Assembly: GCA_963931865.1 (NCBI GenBank)
Contig: OZ007518.1
Coordinates: 7,864,361-7,928,360, forward strand
Origin: Axinella damicornis
Taxonomy: Eukaryota; Porifera; Demospongiae; Axinellida; Axinellidae
Reading direction: 5' to 3'
Length of the DNA: 64,000 bases
The position numbers and the translations under genes were made by a program. The notes beneath the pieces were generated by a model. It searched no databases. It saw only the letters and a program-made list of their open reading frames with translations, and was not told the origin of the DNA. Each line of letters begins with the position of its first letter. Position 1 is the first letter of the stretch. Shown here one piece after another: positions 1 through 11,632 of this stretch.

Positions 1-273
1 AAACAGAAGTGAAACAGCCCTGCTCTTTGTGTATGAAGGTAAACAATTGATAAATATTGTCATTCAACATTAATAATTTACCTACCCTCAGGATATACTA
101 TAGTATTCTCCAAACATAGAAGTTTGCATGAATGTTCCACGATGCTGTTGCTATTCAATGGTATCTACAGTCATGTAGTTGTTGCCGAGGGCATCGTTAT
201 CAAATTCTATTGCACATTACACATTAAATTTTGTACATGGCTCTGGATTTCTATATCTCTTTCCCATCCACAG

Positions 274-599
274 AAGGCATGAGCATGGCCATAAAGGGTC
301 TTCTGTGTGCTGGCATTGTGTTAGGTGGATTTGCACTACCAGCTGCTGCACCAGCTCTCCTGACAATTCTTGGATTCTCCCACGCTGGAATTGTTGCTGG
401 TTCCTTGGCAGCTGTCTGGCAGGCTAAATGGGGCATAGGGACTTTGTTTGCAACTTTGCAAAGTGCAGGGATGGCAGGTTTCAGTGTAGCTGTCTACATT
501 CTGCTGGGACTGGGTGGTGGAGCAGCTGGAGGTGGTGTGGCTGGGCTAACTGCATGGCTGCTAGGACAAGGAGACCACTGTGGACTCGACGAACAGTAG
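274..599 (+). CDS. ISG12/IFI6-IFI27 family small membrane protein (3' exon)
   Basis: The protein from the methionine at 279 is about 106 residues, almost entirely small and hydrophobic (Gly/Ala/Leu/Val), with two or three membrane-length segments and a glycine-rich stretch (residues about 80-95). This is the layout of the interferon-alpha-inducible 6/27 (ISG12) family, whose vertebrate members sit in mitochondrial or ER membranes and affect apoptosis. A polypyrimidine tract ending in AG at 272-273 looks like a splice acceptor, so this is probably the last exon. The open frame extends back to 231, but those residues would be intronic. A possible donor lies at 39-40 (AAG|GTAAAC), so a 5' exon may touch the left edge. 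Family assignment rests on composition and pattern, not alignment; outside vertebrates an interferon role should not be assumed. Confidence 0.7.
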
Positions 600-1436
600 T
601 GTAGTACATGCAGCAGTGTTGACCCAGATTGTAGTATCCAACCGTTCTTATATAGTCTTATAGTGTTGCCTATGATTGTAAACTAGGTCTTTAAAGGTGT
701 GTCTCACTATTCATGGTAGAAGTGCTAACTGAACTTATATATGGCTTCTCATCCTCAATCCGAGTTTTCAGTGTTAAAGGTAGCTATGGTGGCCCGTGAA
801 TATGGCCATGGCGGGCTGCATGCATGCCAACGTAAAAGAGAAGGGTTTTAGCCAAGCCTCTGGTACGTAGGCTAGCTACATTTCAGTGCCTCCTCCACTG
901 TGGTGATCAAGGACTGTGCCCACACAACTATACAAATGTGCAAGTTTCTTAATTGTGGGTACGTGACTTAGCTTTTAATTGTTTACCCATCCATATAATT
1001 ATAGTGTAAAATGAAGCAAGACCTTACAACAACATATTGGTATAGGCACATGCAGAGTATAGGGTGATCCCAGGTTCTTATCTTCGGGTAGGATGAGCAA
1101 TGTCTCACTGATTTGGTCTATATGTGAGGTGAAGTACATTGCCATTAGAGAACTTCCATGCAGTACATGTTGCTGCAGAATCATTGCTTGTATTCATTCT
1201 TGAGGGGCAAGCAGCAGTGCCGGTATGAATACCTACCCACCTACTTGATGTCAGCAATAAGAGTCACCACTGCGCACTTTGTCTGGACAGCATGCGCATT
1301 TGGATGTCAGTATTATCGATCTGTGAGTACACTGATGCAGACTATAGTTTCCTATGATATCAATGTGGCTTGAGGACAGTAGCTAGCTAGTGCCTCAGAA
1401 ATTTACCAAATTAGGTTACTAAGTGAACCATTACTT
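600..1436. other. No gene recognised
   Basis: About 0.84 kb between the ISG12-type gene and the cadherin relic. Only short AT-rich non-coding sequence was seen, with no convincing exon or repeat. Confidence 0.5.
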
Positions 1437-1875
1437 TCATCCGATAGCGCATGCCGAGCAGCATGGTCTGAGGATTAAAATCATTACTATAGATACCACC
1501 GCAGCAGCTGAAAGGACCACTACTAATACTATTCCTAATGATTGTCCCCGAGGGGTTACCATGGTGGGGGCTAATGTGCGCTTGGAGAAGGCAGGGCCTA
1601 TATATACCCTGCAGCTGGAACCGACGACTTTACATCCCCTCCGAAGGATGTGATGTGAACTATGTCAGGTGAAAATGCCTTCAAGAACACACTTACTCAT
1701 TTTTAGGGTAGAGCTGAGTCATGAGAAAGAAAATCTCCTATGGCAATAGTGGGCTTCAAATCTGCGATTAGCGCTTGGCCACCATGCCACCCACATGCAT
1801 GCTCTGCTGTCTGTGCCCACTGACTGCCATGACTGTGAAGGCTCCATCTGTTGCTCAGAGTCTATCAAATAATTA
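1437..1875 (-). pseudogene. Relic of cadherin transmembrane exon
   Basis: Two blocks, about 1437-1556 and 1785-1875, resemble on the same strand the end of the large cadherin exon (about 27690-27930), which encodes the membrane-proximal region, transmembrane segment and start of the tail. Shared stretches include CTGAGGATTA and ACTAATACTATTCC, and further on TGAAAGCTCCATCTG in the gene against TGAAGGCTCCATCTG here. The blocks are separated by about 230 bp of unrelated sequence, part of which (about 1690-1780) resembles 19215-19320. Frames are broken and no splice structure remains. It is a partial, interrupted duplicate of the cadherin gene 26 kb to the right. Confidence 0.6.
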
Positions 1876-2582
1876 TTGTATTCCTAGTCTTCGCGTTATA
1901 ACATCTATGACCCCAGTAGGGTCACATCGACCCCCACGGCTGAGAAGCTGACAACAACAACAGACCATCACACTCACTTCTCATTTACGTACTGCACGGA
2001 GTGGTCAAAGCATCTTCGTTCAGAACCTATATCAGCCACCTCTTCTATCTACAGTAACTACTCATTCCCAGCCAGTTAAATGCCCAAATTCAAGGATCAT
2101 ATTATATCCCTTTTCCAACATGACAGTCCACAATGTCAACATGTTACTTAAAATGTGCATGTATGTGTGTATGTATTCTGCAATGTGGTTGTTGAAATGC
2201 AGTACTGTTCCCCTCTGGGATTACGAACTTTAATTCAACTTTGACAGCTCGTCAGACCTCTGCACAGGGAGTTGCCCAGCACCAGATTGCTCCACAGGCG
2301 AATGCAGGGGAAGTATAGCTGAGTCCAAGCTACGTATACTTGCAGATCATAAACTTCCCATGCAGAACAGCTGGGACAAAAACAAACTCGATGTAACTTA
2401 CACGTGTGTGTTGTTTTGTATCAATAGTTATAACCGCTAAGGTTCGGTTCTTATTTGTTTATCAGGAGTATCTAATTATTGTTCAACAGGGGAAGAAAAA
2501 AAAGCGCAATATAATTATATAGGCACGAAAAGAGGCAGGTAAATACACAAGGGTAGTAATACAGTAAATGTGACCAAAATGA
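1876..2582. other. No gene recognised; 3' flank of SRCR gene
   Basis: Contains the 3' untranslated side of the minus-strand SRCR gene. I could not point to a canonical polyadenylation signal and no other exon was seen. Confidence 0.4.
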
Positions 2583-5500
2583 TCAGTATTCCCTCATATG
2601 CTCAAACCAAGATACAAGCAAGCAGCACATAAATAAGACACCCAGAGTAAATCCTCCCAAACCAAAGGTCAGACCAAATACTCCCCAAACACCTAATACA
2701 GCCCCTATACAGAGAGAGAATAGATATTGAGTCACAGAGAGCTAAAGTGCAATTAAGTTAGTGATTAAACGTTGCCCACCCATAAGGACATCTCATGCAA
2801 ACTCTTGGCCTTGCTGTCCCAATTCTATACATGAGCATCTCCAATTTATGATGAGCCATTCAGGCAGTAGCTATAGGAGTATAGGAGTAGGTGCAGCAGG
2901 TGCGGCGGCGGCCGGACCAATAATATGCTCAGTGTGGCTATATAGGTTTGGCAGCAAGTTGTTGAAATCCGATTCCATGGGCCTGTCATTGTAAAATTGG
3001 AAGATGTGTATTTGGCTTGGCATGTGCAGTGTTTTTTTTTCCATATGGATGTACAGCTTGACTTGACACTGCTCTCATGCATTGTGCTTCAACGTTCAGC
3101 ACAAGAGGCTTGGAAATCTCCCTTCAAGTGAAGAGTTGAGAAGTGCTGCTGCAGTTTAGGCAAACGTATTGGTACTGGCTAGAAGTGCATAATTATATTT
3201 TAAAAATCAAGGTATTGGTGTATTCATTACTTTCACGACTGGTGCAGGAACCAAGTTGCCAATGTGAAAGTCAAACAATTGTAATTTATGGTCTATAGTT
3301 GGGGCTTACCCGTATTCTGTTCTCCTCCTCCTCCTCCTGTTCCTTCTCCATCACTGTTACCCTCGTTTCTACTTGGACAGTTGGTCATACGAGAGGGATG
3401 GCCTGACTGGTAGTCTGCAGGACATAATGCAACGAGAAAAAGTTCTCATGCTGCCCTTATTCCCATGCCGCCCCTCCAACCTTCAGTATGAGTGTATTTC
3501 CACGATCAAACACTGCCCTCGATCAGTGGCCACCCTCGAATAATAGCCACACTTTAAGGAGTGCTGAACGAAATAAACGCTGCCCTAGTTTAGTAACCAC
3601 GGCTAGTATTCGAATGGCCGGTGATTGATCAAAGCACTACGTTTTTGATGAAATAATTAGTAACTGCACGTGTGTGGCTGCGGAAATTATGTGCGGAAGA
3701 TTAACCTGGATGGAGCAACATTTGTCTGACTTCCTCTCTGACTCACCGCACTGAACTGTAACATCACTGAAGTGTGTGCAGCTTGTGATGCCATGCAATG
3801 GACAAGATGCACAGGTGTCAAGGCAGCTGTTGTCCGAGTCGGTTCCACAACTGATGGATTTCAGCCAAATAGGTTGAGTACTGTTTCCAGGTCTGCAAAA
3901 CAAGACAGAAGGAAGCAATAAATCACTATTTAACTGTCTCAGTCTGTCTGTTCCACTTATTAAGGTAGGAGCAGAGAAGGGAGGACATGGCGTCATGTCT
4001 TGACAAAATCACGTGGTTAGTCACAGTATCATTCCTAGTATTCTTGAACGCATATAAAAATAATGAGTAGCTAGCTACTTGGCCATAGCAGTGGACTACA
4101 CCAGGGCGCTCGATTTGTAAATGTTCTGCTGAGTATCAGTGTACTGCGACTGCAAAATTGGCAGAGGGCGCCCCAACTAAATCGACTTTGCAGTGCAAGT
4201 GTACAGCCTTTATTTACGACCTCACTGATTCGCAATTAAAAGTGCATCACATGATCATGTCCTCCCTCCTCTGAGGTAGGAGAGGGGAATTACGGACAGT
4301 AGCTAGGGGATTTAAGACACGGCCCCAGTTTCAGAAGCAGCAAATGTGCAGCGTCGGAAAGTGTGAAGGTAGGATATGCATGCGCACTTACTATAATAAT
4401 TATTAGGAGTGAAAGTGAGGGCCGTAAGAGCAGTTACATTACATTACCATCCGGAAATCCCCTCCAGTACTTTTTCTTTTTTCTCTGAAGTCAATTTGCA
4501 CTCAATGTCTATACAGTTGGCTACCTGCCTGTGCTAGAACTCACAGGTTCAAAAATGGTTGTATCTAGTGGCATCAGTGTATCCCAGCTGCCTGCACACA
4601 GTCTCTGCTTCAACAGATCTGAAATCACTTGTGTTGCAGATGGTCCCCCACTGCCCATTACAGTACACCTCCACTCTTCCCTGTGACGGGTAGCTACCTC
4701 CTGCCAACCGAACCTGGAGTGCATACTTGGGATTGTCCGACAGGTGGGTGGATTCTGCACAGAGAAGAAATATCTTGGTACAAGCAGGGGCAGCAGCTGC
4801 ATAGAAAAGGTGGTAAGGCCCACCATTGTACCGCACCGCTGAAGGTGGTGCTGGAGGCACAAAGTGTGAAATAATATTGCATGTGTTTTTGTTGTGATGA
4901 GGAAGTGTTCTCATAGCATCTCAACACATTTTGGGGAAAGAAAAGTCCTTGTCTGGTGTGGTGTTTCAATGGTGGGCCCAGAACATGGACAGATGCCATT
5001 GCTGAGTCTGCATAATTATACGATCGAGCACACAGGCCATATATAGTGCGTGACGACACGTGTACATGATATTATAATCAGGTTGGCTGGAAATGTGGTC
5101 CGACCGAAGTCACCACCCCTGTACAAGTTAGGTTCAGGTAGCAGTGGCATGTACGTGATAGGAGTGACACTGTAAGAAATCTTCGATTCAGTCTAAGTTG
5201 CCCGTTCTGTTTCAGTTCAGCCACATACTCAACTCAATTTCTGCCTTACATCACTTCAAACCTCCTTTATCTATCCGATATCACAGCTATGAATATCTGC
5301 TGTTCAACCCATGCTGTGCAACTAGCTAGTGCATGAATTGTAACTTTATACTTCCAATAGTTTAGTACATGATTAATTATTTCACTTCAACTGTAGCACG
5401 AGCCAAAGGATTTATTAAGCCAAACGTTTCAGTTGCCATACGGCAGCCTTGTTCAGCGGAAACTGACATGACAAACTAGTCCAGCAAACCAGTAGGCATC

Positions 5501-8315
5501 AACCGAAGGGACACAGAAAAAGGCGGGACAATAGATGTCAGGTGTTCTGCTTGTCGTGTCAGAAAAAGAAGGTTGCCGTATGACAACTAAAACGTTTGGC
5601 ATAATAAATCCATTGGCTAGTGCTACAGTGGAAGTGAAATACTTACTAAGTAAATGATTTAGCTACCTGATAATAAATCAAATACGTAAAGGCATGATGC
5701 TATACTTACTGCAGTTAACTGCCACAACACCATGGTGACAGGAGCTGCTGATAGCTGTACGGTACTGGCAGGAGAGCTAGGAGGTGAAGGTAGTCCGGAG
5801 AGTAGCAGTGCACGCTGTCCAAGAGGATTGTTCCAGTGCCTGGGCCAAAGCTGTCAGGAGTAAAACCATACAAACTTCAACTCCCAATAGACAGTATGCA
5901 TATCATGGATTTCAGCAACCCTCCTGCCATCAACATGACTCACAAAGTGTAGTTCCTAAAACTGGCAATACAGTGTGTTTGTTCTCTTTCATATAAGTTG
6001 CTGCAAAAGGCCTGTACGTACAGCTATCAACCTACCACTCTAGTAACCACACGTTTTAAAGTGGCCTTCTGCTTTTTTCATGCATAAATTTAATATTATA
6101 AAAGGTAGGAAGCTTAGTGTACTGACCAACACACTCAACAGTTGTATAGAGAAGGAAATCATTATGTTGTAGTGGAGTGGAACTCAGAACATTTGTTACA
6201 GCATGTTTGTGCATACCAGGGATGGAACTCAGGGGATACAGCACGCCACAAGATGAGGGGTGGAACTCAGTACAATATTCATTTGTTATGTAACTTGTGC
6301 AGATGAGGTCAAATGTGTGCAGATGAGGGGTGGTATACACAGTACAATATTCATGTAATATTATGCTTGTGCAGATGAGGTCAGACTTGCTAAAAACTTG
6401 TGCAGCATTACCTCTGTGTGTGAGTCTGGTCAGCGCTAGACAACTCCAGACCAGTTCGGAAATCGAAATGGCAAGCATTAATGTTAGCAAGGTATATGAC
6501 AGTTTCTTCGTGAGGATAGAATACATACGATCTTTAAATCGACCCGGCCAAATTGAGGGTATAGTATAATATATTTAGAATAGGGATACACCCCCTATTA
6601 ATGACAAGTTTTTATGTTAGCCTAATCCCATAACATTTTTGTCCCATTCTGTACAAGTAACATGTGGACAAGAGCTCTGGAGACGGCTGAAGGTAGAACT
6701 TCCGTGCGCCTTGCTAACATGAATGCCACGAGGGGGGAGCTCACCACACTACCACTTCTGCACTGGGAGCTGTCCAGCACTGGACTCGTGCACGGATGCA
6801 ATTTAGGAGCAGCAGCTGAAACAAACGAAGCTGCATGCTTGATTATTGTACTTAGTTCCACCCTTCAAGTTTGACCTTATCTGCATACCAAATAAATATT
6901 GTACTGAGTTCCACCCCTCATCTTGTAAACACTGCATGTACCCTGAATTCTGGATCCCTGAACTTGCAGCAACTAAAATGTCACGAGTTCTACTCTGCAT
7001 GCTCCATGCAACATACTGATAATTTTCTACCCTGAGTTTGCCGTGTCTTGGCCAGTATACCAAAAGCTTCCTCCTATCTGACTAACAATGTATAAACTGG
7101 GTAAACATCCGTTACGTCAACCTGCAGCTCCAGTAACCACGCAAGAGTTAATGACCTTTCACTGTTAAAATGGGGTGCTCATTCACATGCTCTGGAATAG
7201 CTTGCTACACAGCTCCATACTGGGTGCTACATTTCTTTCCATTGGTATAAAACGACTGCATGATTGATAATTGTTCCACGATATTGATTGTCACTATGAC
7301 AATATTCATTGTATGAAATTCAAAGGATGCCAGTGTGCTGTGTTATATGGCACAGCTGCGATGTCAGAGCAGTGCCAATATCTCGGGCGCATGCAATAAA
7401 TTAGTTTTAGCATGGCAACAAGGACTGCATGCTGAGATATTGGCACTGCACAAGTTAAAACAGGTTTTAAATTACTAGGGAGGTTTGATTCAGAGCTGAT
7501 GAGGTCAATAGTGGGTGGTGGTTTAGTGTCACAAGTCACTTCTGGAGCAAGATGGCTTCAGAGTCTTACTAGCGCGCAGCATGCATATGCAGCATTTAGA
7601 GCGAGCAGTGTATGACCCATGGCCATGTTTTCTCTTTTCAAAGTCCTACCCATGCCAGGGTTTCATCTAGAAAAAAATGTTTGGGGGGGAAGTAGTGGCA
7701 AGTGCCGTGCAAAATGTTTTGAGGTTAATTAATCTGAGTCCTAATATGGTATTACCTATGATGTAATGATATAGTCAATCTCTTCTTTGGGGGGGAAGCT
7801 AGACTGTTTGGGGGGGAAGCTTCCCCCCTGCCCCCCCAAGTAGATGAAACCCTGCATGCACTCCATTTCAGGTAATATGCTGCCGTTGGAGTACTGGCAG
7901 GAAGCCTAACAGTGTGTCGTATTGGCCCGTGTGCAATACCCCTTCCATGACCACTTCAATTCGATTAACAACTCAACACCAACAACTCACCTTAGTGAGG
8001 TGCTAGATCCGTAATCCAATACCCCACTCCAGCCTAGCTGTTGACAGGCAACGTTCGCCTCTGTCTGCCCAAAGTTTGCATCATTGCAAATGGTTCCCCA
8101 TGTTCCGTTCAGGTAGATCTCCAAACGTCCAGAGTTGTAGCTGTAACTGGTAGTACTGCCACGGACGAGCCGCACTTCCCCTCGGCTTTGCGCTGTGTCG
8201 GTAAGTGCAGCAATTAGCTAGCTGCATATAGCAAGATTGTACATGCATGCTTAATTTCCTTACCCTGCACTATACCGATGAACGCTACAAGAAGAAGAAG
8301 TTCTAGAAGCGACAT
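2583..8315 (-). CDS. Membrane-anchored two-domain SRCR receptor-like protein, frame broken twice
   Basis: Seven exons (minus strand): 8315-8264, 8192-7991, 5850-5710, 4754-4545, 3892-3747, 3414-3310, 2704-2583, about 325 codons. Exon 1 encodes a leucine-rich signal peptide. Exons 2-3 form SRCR domain 1 (about residues 24-131, starting VRLVRG, with the WGTIC motif). Exons 4-5 form SRCR domain 2 (about 146-250, starting VRLAGG, again WGTIC). Exon 6 is a Gly/Asn-rich stalk, and exon 7 is a transmembrane helix with about 8 cytoplasmic residues. Splice phases join (1,2,1,2,1,1) only if exon 3 loses one base (modulo 3) near 5772-5795 and exon 4 gains one in the T run at 4551-4555. Read literally, the protein stops early in exon 4. 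SRCR domains bind extracellular ligands such as microbial or matrix molecules; the ligand is unknown. Either a recent pseudogene or assembly indels. The intron/exon model is solid; integrity is not. Confidence 0.85.
3971..4273. mobile_element. TIR element in SRCR intron (same family as 57302-57559)
   Basis: The ends form an inverted repeat: GAGGGAGGACATG-like on the left, CATGTCCTCCCTCCTCTG on the right. The interior is an inverted copy of 57302-57559, with shared blocks around AAAATCACGTGG, the GGGCGCCCCAACTAAATCGA region and GTGCATCACATGATC. Non-autonomous, no ORF. Lies between SRCR exons 4 and 5. Confidence 0.7.
5379..5640. mobile_element. Long-TIR MITE in SRCR intron
   Basis: A 262-bp element whose two arms (about 80 bp each) are near-perfect inverted repeats. 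The left arm reads ATTTCACTTCAACTGTAGCAC and on through GGATTTATTAAGCCAAACG to CATACGGCAGCC. The right arm mirrors it from GGTTGCCGTATG to GTGCTACAGTGGAAGTGAAAT. No coding capacity. Sits in the intron between SRCR exons 3 and 4. Confidence 0.8.
6130..6935. repeat. Diverged units of the TGGAACTCAG/GCAGATGAGG repeat
   Basis: Several scattered copies of TGGAACTCAGTACAATATTC and TGTGCAGATGAGG motifs occur at 6170-6400, with an inverted copy at 6895-6925. They are the same sequence type as the tandem array at 49040-49880. The 156-codon minus-strand ORF here is a product of the repeat and is not called a gene. Confidence 0.5.
7656..7854. mobile_element. G-rich MITE with inverted ends
   Basis: The left end AGGGTTTCATCTAG and the right end AGATGAAACCCTGC are inverted repeats. 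Both are followed inward by runs of G or C (GTTTGGGGGGGAAG repeated three times). About 199 bp, no ORF, in SRCR intron 2, 137 bp downstream of exon 2. Confidence 0.65.
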
Positions 8316-8324
8316 ATCTAACTG

Positions 8325-8885
8325 CAGCGCCGGCGCGAGCTATTTTGGAGTGGTACGGCCACTGCCGAAGGCAGTGGATGAATGTCAGCGCGAAGCGCTG
8401 ATTTGTCCGCGCGGAGCGCGGAAAAAATTTTTCACCTTTTTTTTCCTGTTGTCTGGATGGGCTCTCGTGGCACCTTCATGTTTTGCACTGCACTGTAACT
8501 GCTTTCTGCTTTGCGTGTCATCCGTGACCGTCGACGTGGAATCGCGCTTTGCGCCTGTACTTCTAGGACGCGGAAGGTATACCGGAAGCCCACGCCTACT
8601 AATTGGGGCGAGCGTGAGCGAGCCCGACATAGACGAGCGAATTTTCGTTTAGAGACTATTTCAAACCACAAACGGCTCACAATCACGGCATTGCGGAGAC
8701 CATCTGGAGAAGACACGAACTATAAACAGTCTACTTCAACAAGGCCACAGCGACTTGGATCTGGAGACTGTCTGACTGAGACACGAGCTATGAACGGTCC
8801 ACTCAGAGCCGTACCTAGGCGACTAAAAAGTGGTACGGCCAAAACCGTACCGGCCGTACCGGCCGCGCCGGCCCTGAACTGTAGA
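8325..8885. repeat. GC-rich interspersed repeat upstream of SRCR start
   Basis: Begins about 10 bp upstream of the SRCR start codon. It contains several GGTACGGCC and GCGCCGGC inverted motifs at both ends (8325-8365 and 8830-8875), which suggests a TIR element. The block TGGGCTCTCGTGGCACCTTC at 8456-8475 recurs at about 39640-39665, preceded in both places by CCGCGC and a T-rich run, so at least two copies lie in the window. Overlapping ORFs in three frames are not credible genes. The insertion would separate the SRCR gene from its original promoter. Confidence 0.55.
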
Positions 8886-8994
8886 CGTAACTCTTTGAAC
8901 AATGGGCGCGGCGTGGATAGTCGGTCGTTTACCCGTTTAGCGCATGCGCATCATGGGATGTCATGCGCATGCGCCATAAGTTATCGGAGTGCTT

Positions 8995-9900
8995 GATCGA
9001 TCCAACATGGTCTGGTGATTTGTTCCTGAGCCTGGACTTGACGGCAACAGGATCTAGGAGCGCATCGAGCACAGCGCCCACGACGTTTTGCATTTCATAG
9101 ATCCTACCAAGGGACTCAGACGGGGCAAGAATAACTCAAGCCGAAGTCACATGACTTATATTTCAGCGACCCCGGGCCGAAATCGAAAGTATGGCATGTT
9201 GCTGTGAGGACGCTGGTCAAGACAGGCCTGATAACGTAATGCCGTTCATCGGATCTGAACATGAAGATCAAGTCATCCCTCTTCTGTAAGGTTATGTCGT
9301 TCCCAAACCCTCCCATAATATTTGAAATGAATCAGTGGCCCAGGGGGATATCAGTTAGTCTTATAGCTAGTACCAGCTCACCGAGGCTAATCAAGCTTCC
9401 CTGGCATGTGTCCCTGTGACCCAGGACAGCACGGAGAAGCTGAAGGGGAGGGTCTTGGTCAGGTTAGCAAGCCTCACATAGCTTTCAGTGAGAGAGGGCC
9501 TTGTAAGTTTTATTGTGAGTGACGTCAAGGGTAGAAAGACGTTAGCCTAATGACTTGGATTGATCATGGGCAAGCACGACATAGTGTGCCCATAGACTCG
9601 TTTCCAGCAGATCCCATGCACGAAAAAAGAACAGAATAAACGAAAGAGCCTGTCACAATAAGAAACGTCACAGATAGACAGTACAGACATGGATGTGAAG
9701 CGCTCCTGACATGTTTGCATAAAGTAATCAGGTGTAGCACTTATTTTACGGAAGTTTGCTCCACTCTGGAGTACAAAGCCCAGTTTGTCCTGGCCCAGTG
9801 TACCGTGATTTGTGAACAACCTTCAACAACCACCTGCATTCCTCCGTTGCCAAACACAATGGTGTCAACGGTGTTTGTGTTAGATCGTTCTTTGTAATAG
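8995..9900 (-). pseudogene. Coding-like degenerate sequence, unidentified
   Basis: On the minus strand three short open segments have protein-like composition. 9897-9745 includes a segment reading NGGMQVVVEG. 9316-9116 is 66 codons with KRDDLIFMFRSDERHY. 9108-9000 reads VVGAVLDALLDPVAVKSRL in a different frame. They are interrupted by stops and frame changes, and I found no splice sites that join them. It may be a decayed gene or transposon fragment. I do not recognise the family. Confidence 0.3.
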
Positions 9901-10450
9901 ATGCTCGTTCATAATCCATCTACTTACGTAAAAGCTGCTAGTTAATAATGTACGTTGGCAGTGCTCAGTGCTACAGTTGGAAGTGGTGGCTTCTCAGTCG
10001 CATAAACAGAATAGAAATTTCTCTCACAACTTTAGATTGGGGTTGCCAACGTTTCAACTGAATGGTCAGTCATTATCAGGGCGGAAGTGGTACTACAGAC
10101 TAGCGGACTGGCAGTAGTTTTCCGAATACTTAGTTACAATGACTATGTATGCTGCAATCTTTGCAGAGATACCTGGAGCTCTTAGTTGCTCCAGTGTGCA
10201 TTTACATGCTGCCCACGTTGATATAACTGCAGTGTTCTCGCTAAGCTGTTTTGAGGAGGTACCAAGCCCCTTGGTTATCCCCAGGTTGTGGTTAACTTCT
10301 CCTAATGTACCACGCTAAGCCCACCCAGTATGGGTGCACTAAAATTGATGTTTACATTTATTAAGCAGGAGCGCATGAGCCGCCGAAGACGGCGAAGGAG
10401 CATCGAACTAGTATAGACATGTAGTCCCTCACACCTTATGGTCATACCTT

Positions 10451-11095
10451 ATATGTGACCGGATTTGCGAAAAGGGACCATATCCCGCAAACATTAAATT
10501 TTTGTTAGCGTCGTTTTTATGACAAACGGCGTGCACTTCACAAAAACGAGATTGTCACTTTGGCAGACTTACCAACCCTTGCTCTTCCAGTTCCTAGACT
10601 CTTGGGCTTGCAGTCACTTTGACAAGTGAAATAAACACTAAAGAACGATAGCGTATCGAAGACGAGCGCGCGTGTACGGAGGGCGTTGCTAGGGACGCTA
10701 AACAGCCCTATGAACGGCAGGTCTGTCTCTTTACACACAGCTGTACAGCAGGGGTCCGTTATAGTTCTCCCTGGACTCATCGTCGGTCGAGACAAGCTAT
10801 TTTCTTCACCGCTTTTACGTTGAAGACACAACTGATCGAGTTACAGCAAAACGTGCCCGCTTCTGTAATACGGACGTGCACGGAGTAACCTAACAACGCG
10901 TTTGGAATCGAATTTCTCGGTTTCAATTATCCGCGATAGCGTTACTTTACGCAACCGTTACTATGCGAAGGTACGTCCGATCGCTTCCAAATTTTGATAG
11001 ACGACCCACCGAAGGTAGGACTGGCCATTGGTATAGCTAACTAAATTTTGACAAAATGCGGGATATGGTCCCTTTTCGCAAATCCGGTCACATAT
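10451..11095. mobile_element. Nested TIR element (TGTGACCGGATTTGCG family)
   Basis: Ends match as inverted repeats over about 39 bp, starting ATATGTGACCGGATTTGCG and running through GGGACCATATCCCGC. The mirror copy is at 11056-11095. About 645 bp. A minus-strand ORF of 97 codons (10831-10538) shows no recognisable domain. A shorter relative lies at 33782-33993. Confidence 0.75.
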
Positions 11096-11456
11096 GGAAG
11101 AAGACCTTTGCGGTACCGCGTAAGTGGCTGCTAATAATATTCACAATTTGCAGGCGGTACGCATAGCCGGAACAATCGTGAATCTGCTGTTAATGTTTCT
11201 ACTGCGAATTAGCCAAGGCCCATGGACAGACCTGCTTCAGCAGAACAGGGTGCGAATGTGGAGGGCAGTAGTTCTATGCGAAAGTGAAGGAACCGTGCCA
11301 AACGCTGCTTCCAGACGTGTACTTCTGAAGAAGGTTGCAGAAACCAAGTAACAGGTAGCTCAGTAAGACGCACAGCTTGTCACTCTCACTCCACTTATTC
11401 CACACGGTTTGTCGTTCGGGGTATTGCGTAAACTGGATCGCTTCCTTCTCGTTCAC

Positions 11457-11632
11457 TTGTGCAATTGCTGTTTCACGGAAGCTTTGAAGATGGACATATC
11501 CATTTTACACAGTCTCTTTAACAAGTAGCGTAGTTCATTCTTAGAAATGCGGCGAAATTTCTTCGTTGGCTTTGCTGGCTGTTGAAGCCGCTGTACGTAG
11601 CGCCATCGTCCTAGCCAGCTAGCTCTAGTATC
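11457..11632 (-). CDS. Unidentified basic ORF inside TIR element
   Basis: Reading minus from about 11620, an open frame rich in Lys/Arg (includes KPTKKFRRISKNELRYLLKR) ends with TGA just after a QQLHK C-terminus. A possible acceptor AG lies just upstream. A second frame over the same bases is also open from an ATG, so coding status is uncertain. It may be element cargo or a captured host exon. Confidence 0.25.

Noticed and set aside
6056..6526. 156-codon minus-strand ORF
   Set aside because: Lies in the dispersed TGGAACTCAG repeat and SRCR intron; no splice sites or domain.
8278..8996. Three overlapping ORFs of 81-161 codons
   Set aside because: GC-rich interspersed repeat, open by composition; the only real coding part is the signal-peptide exon of the SRCR gene on the minus strand (8264-8315).
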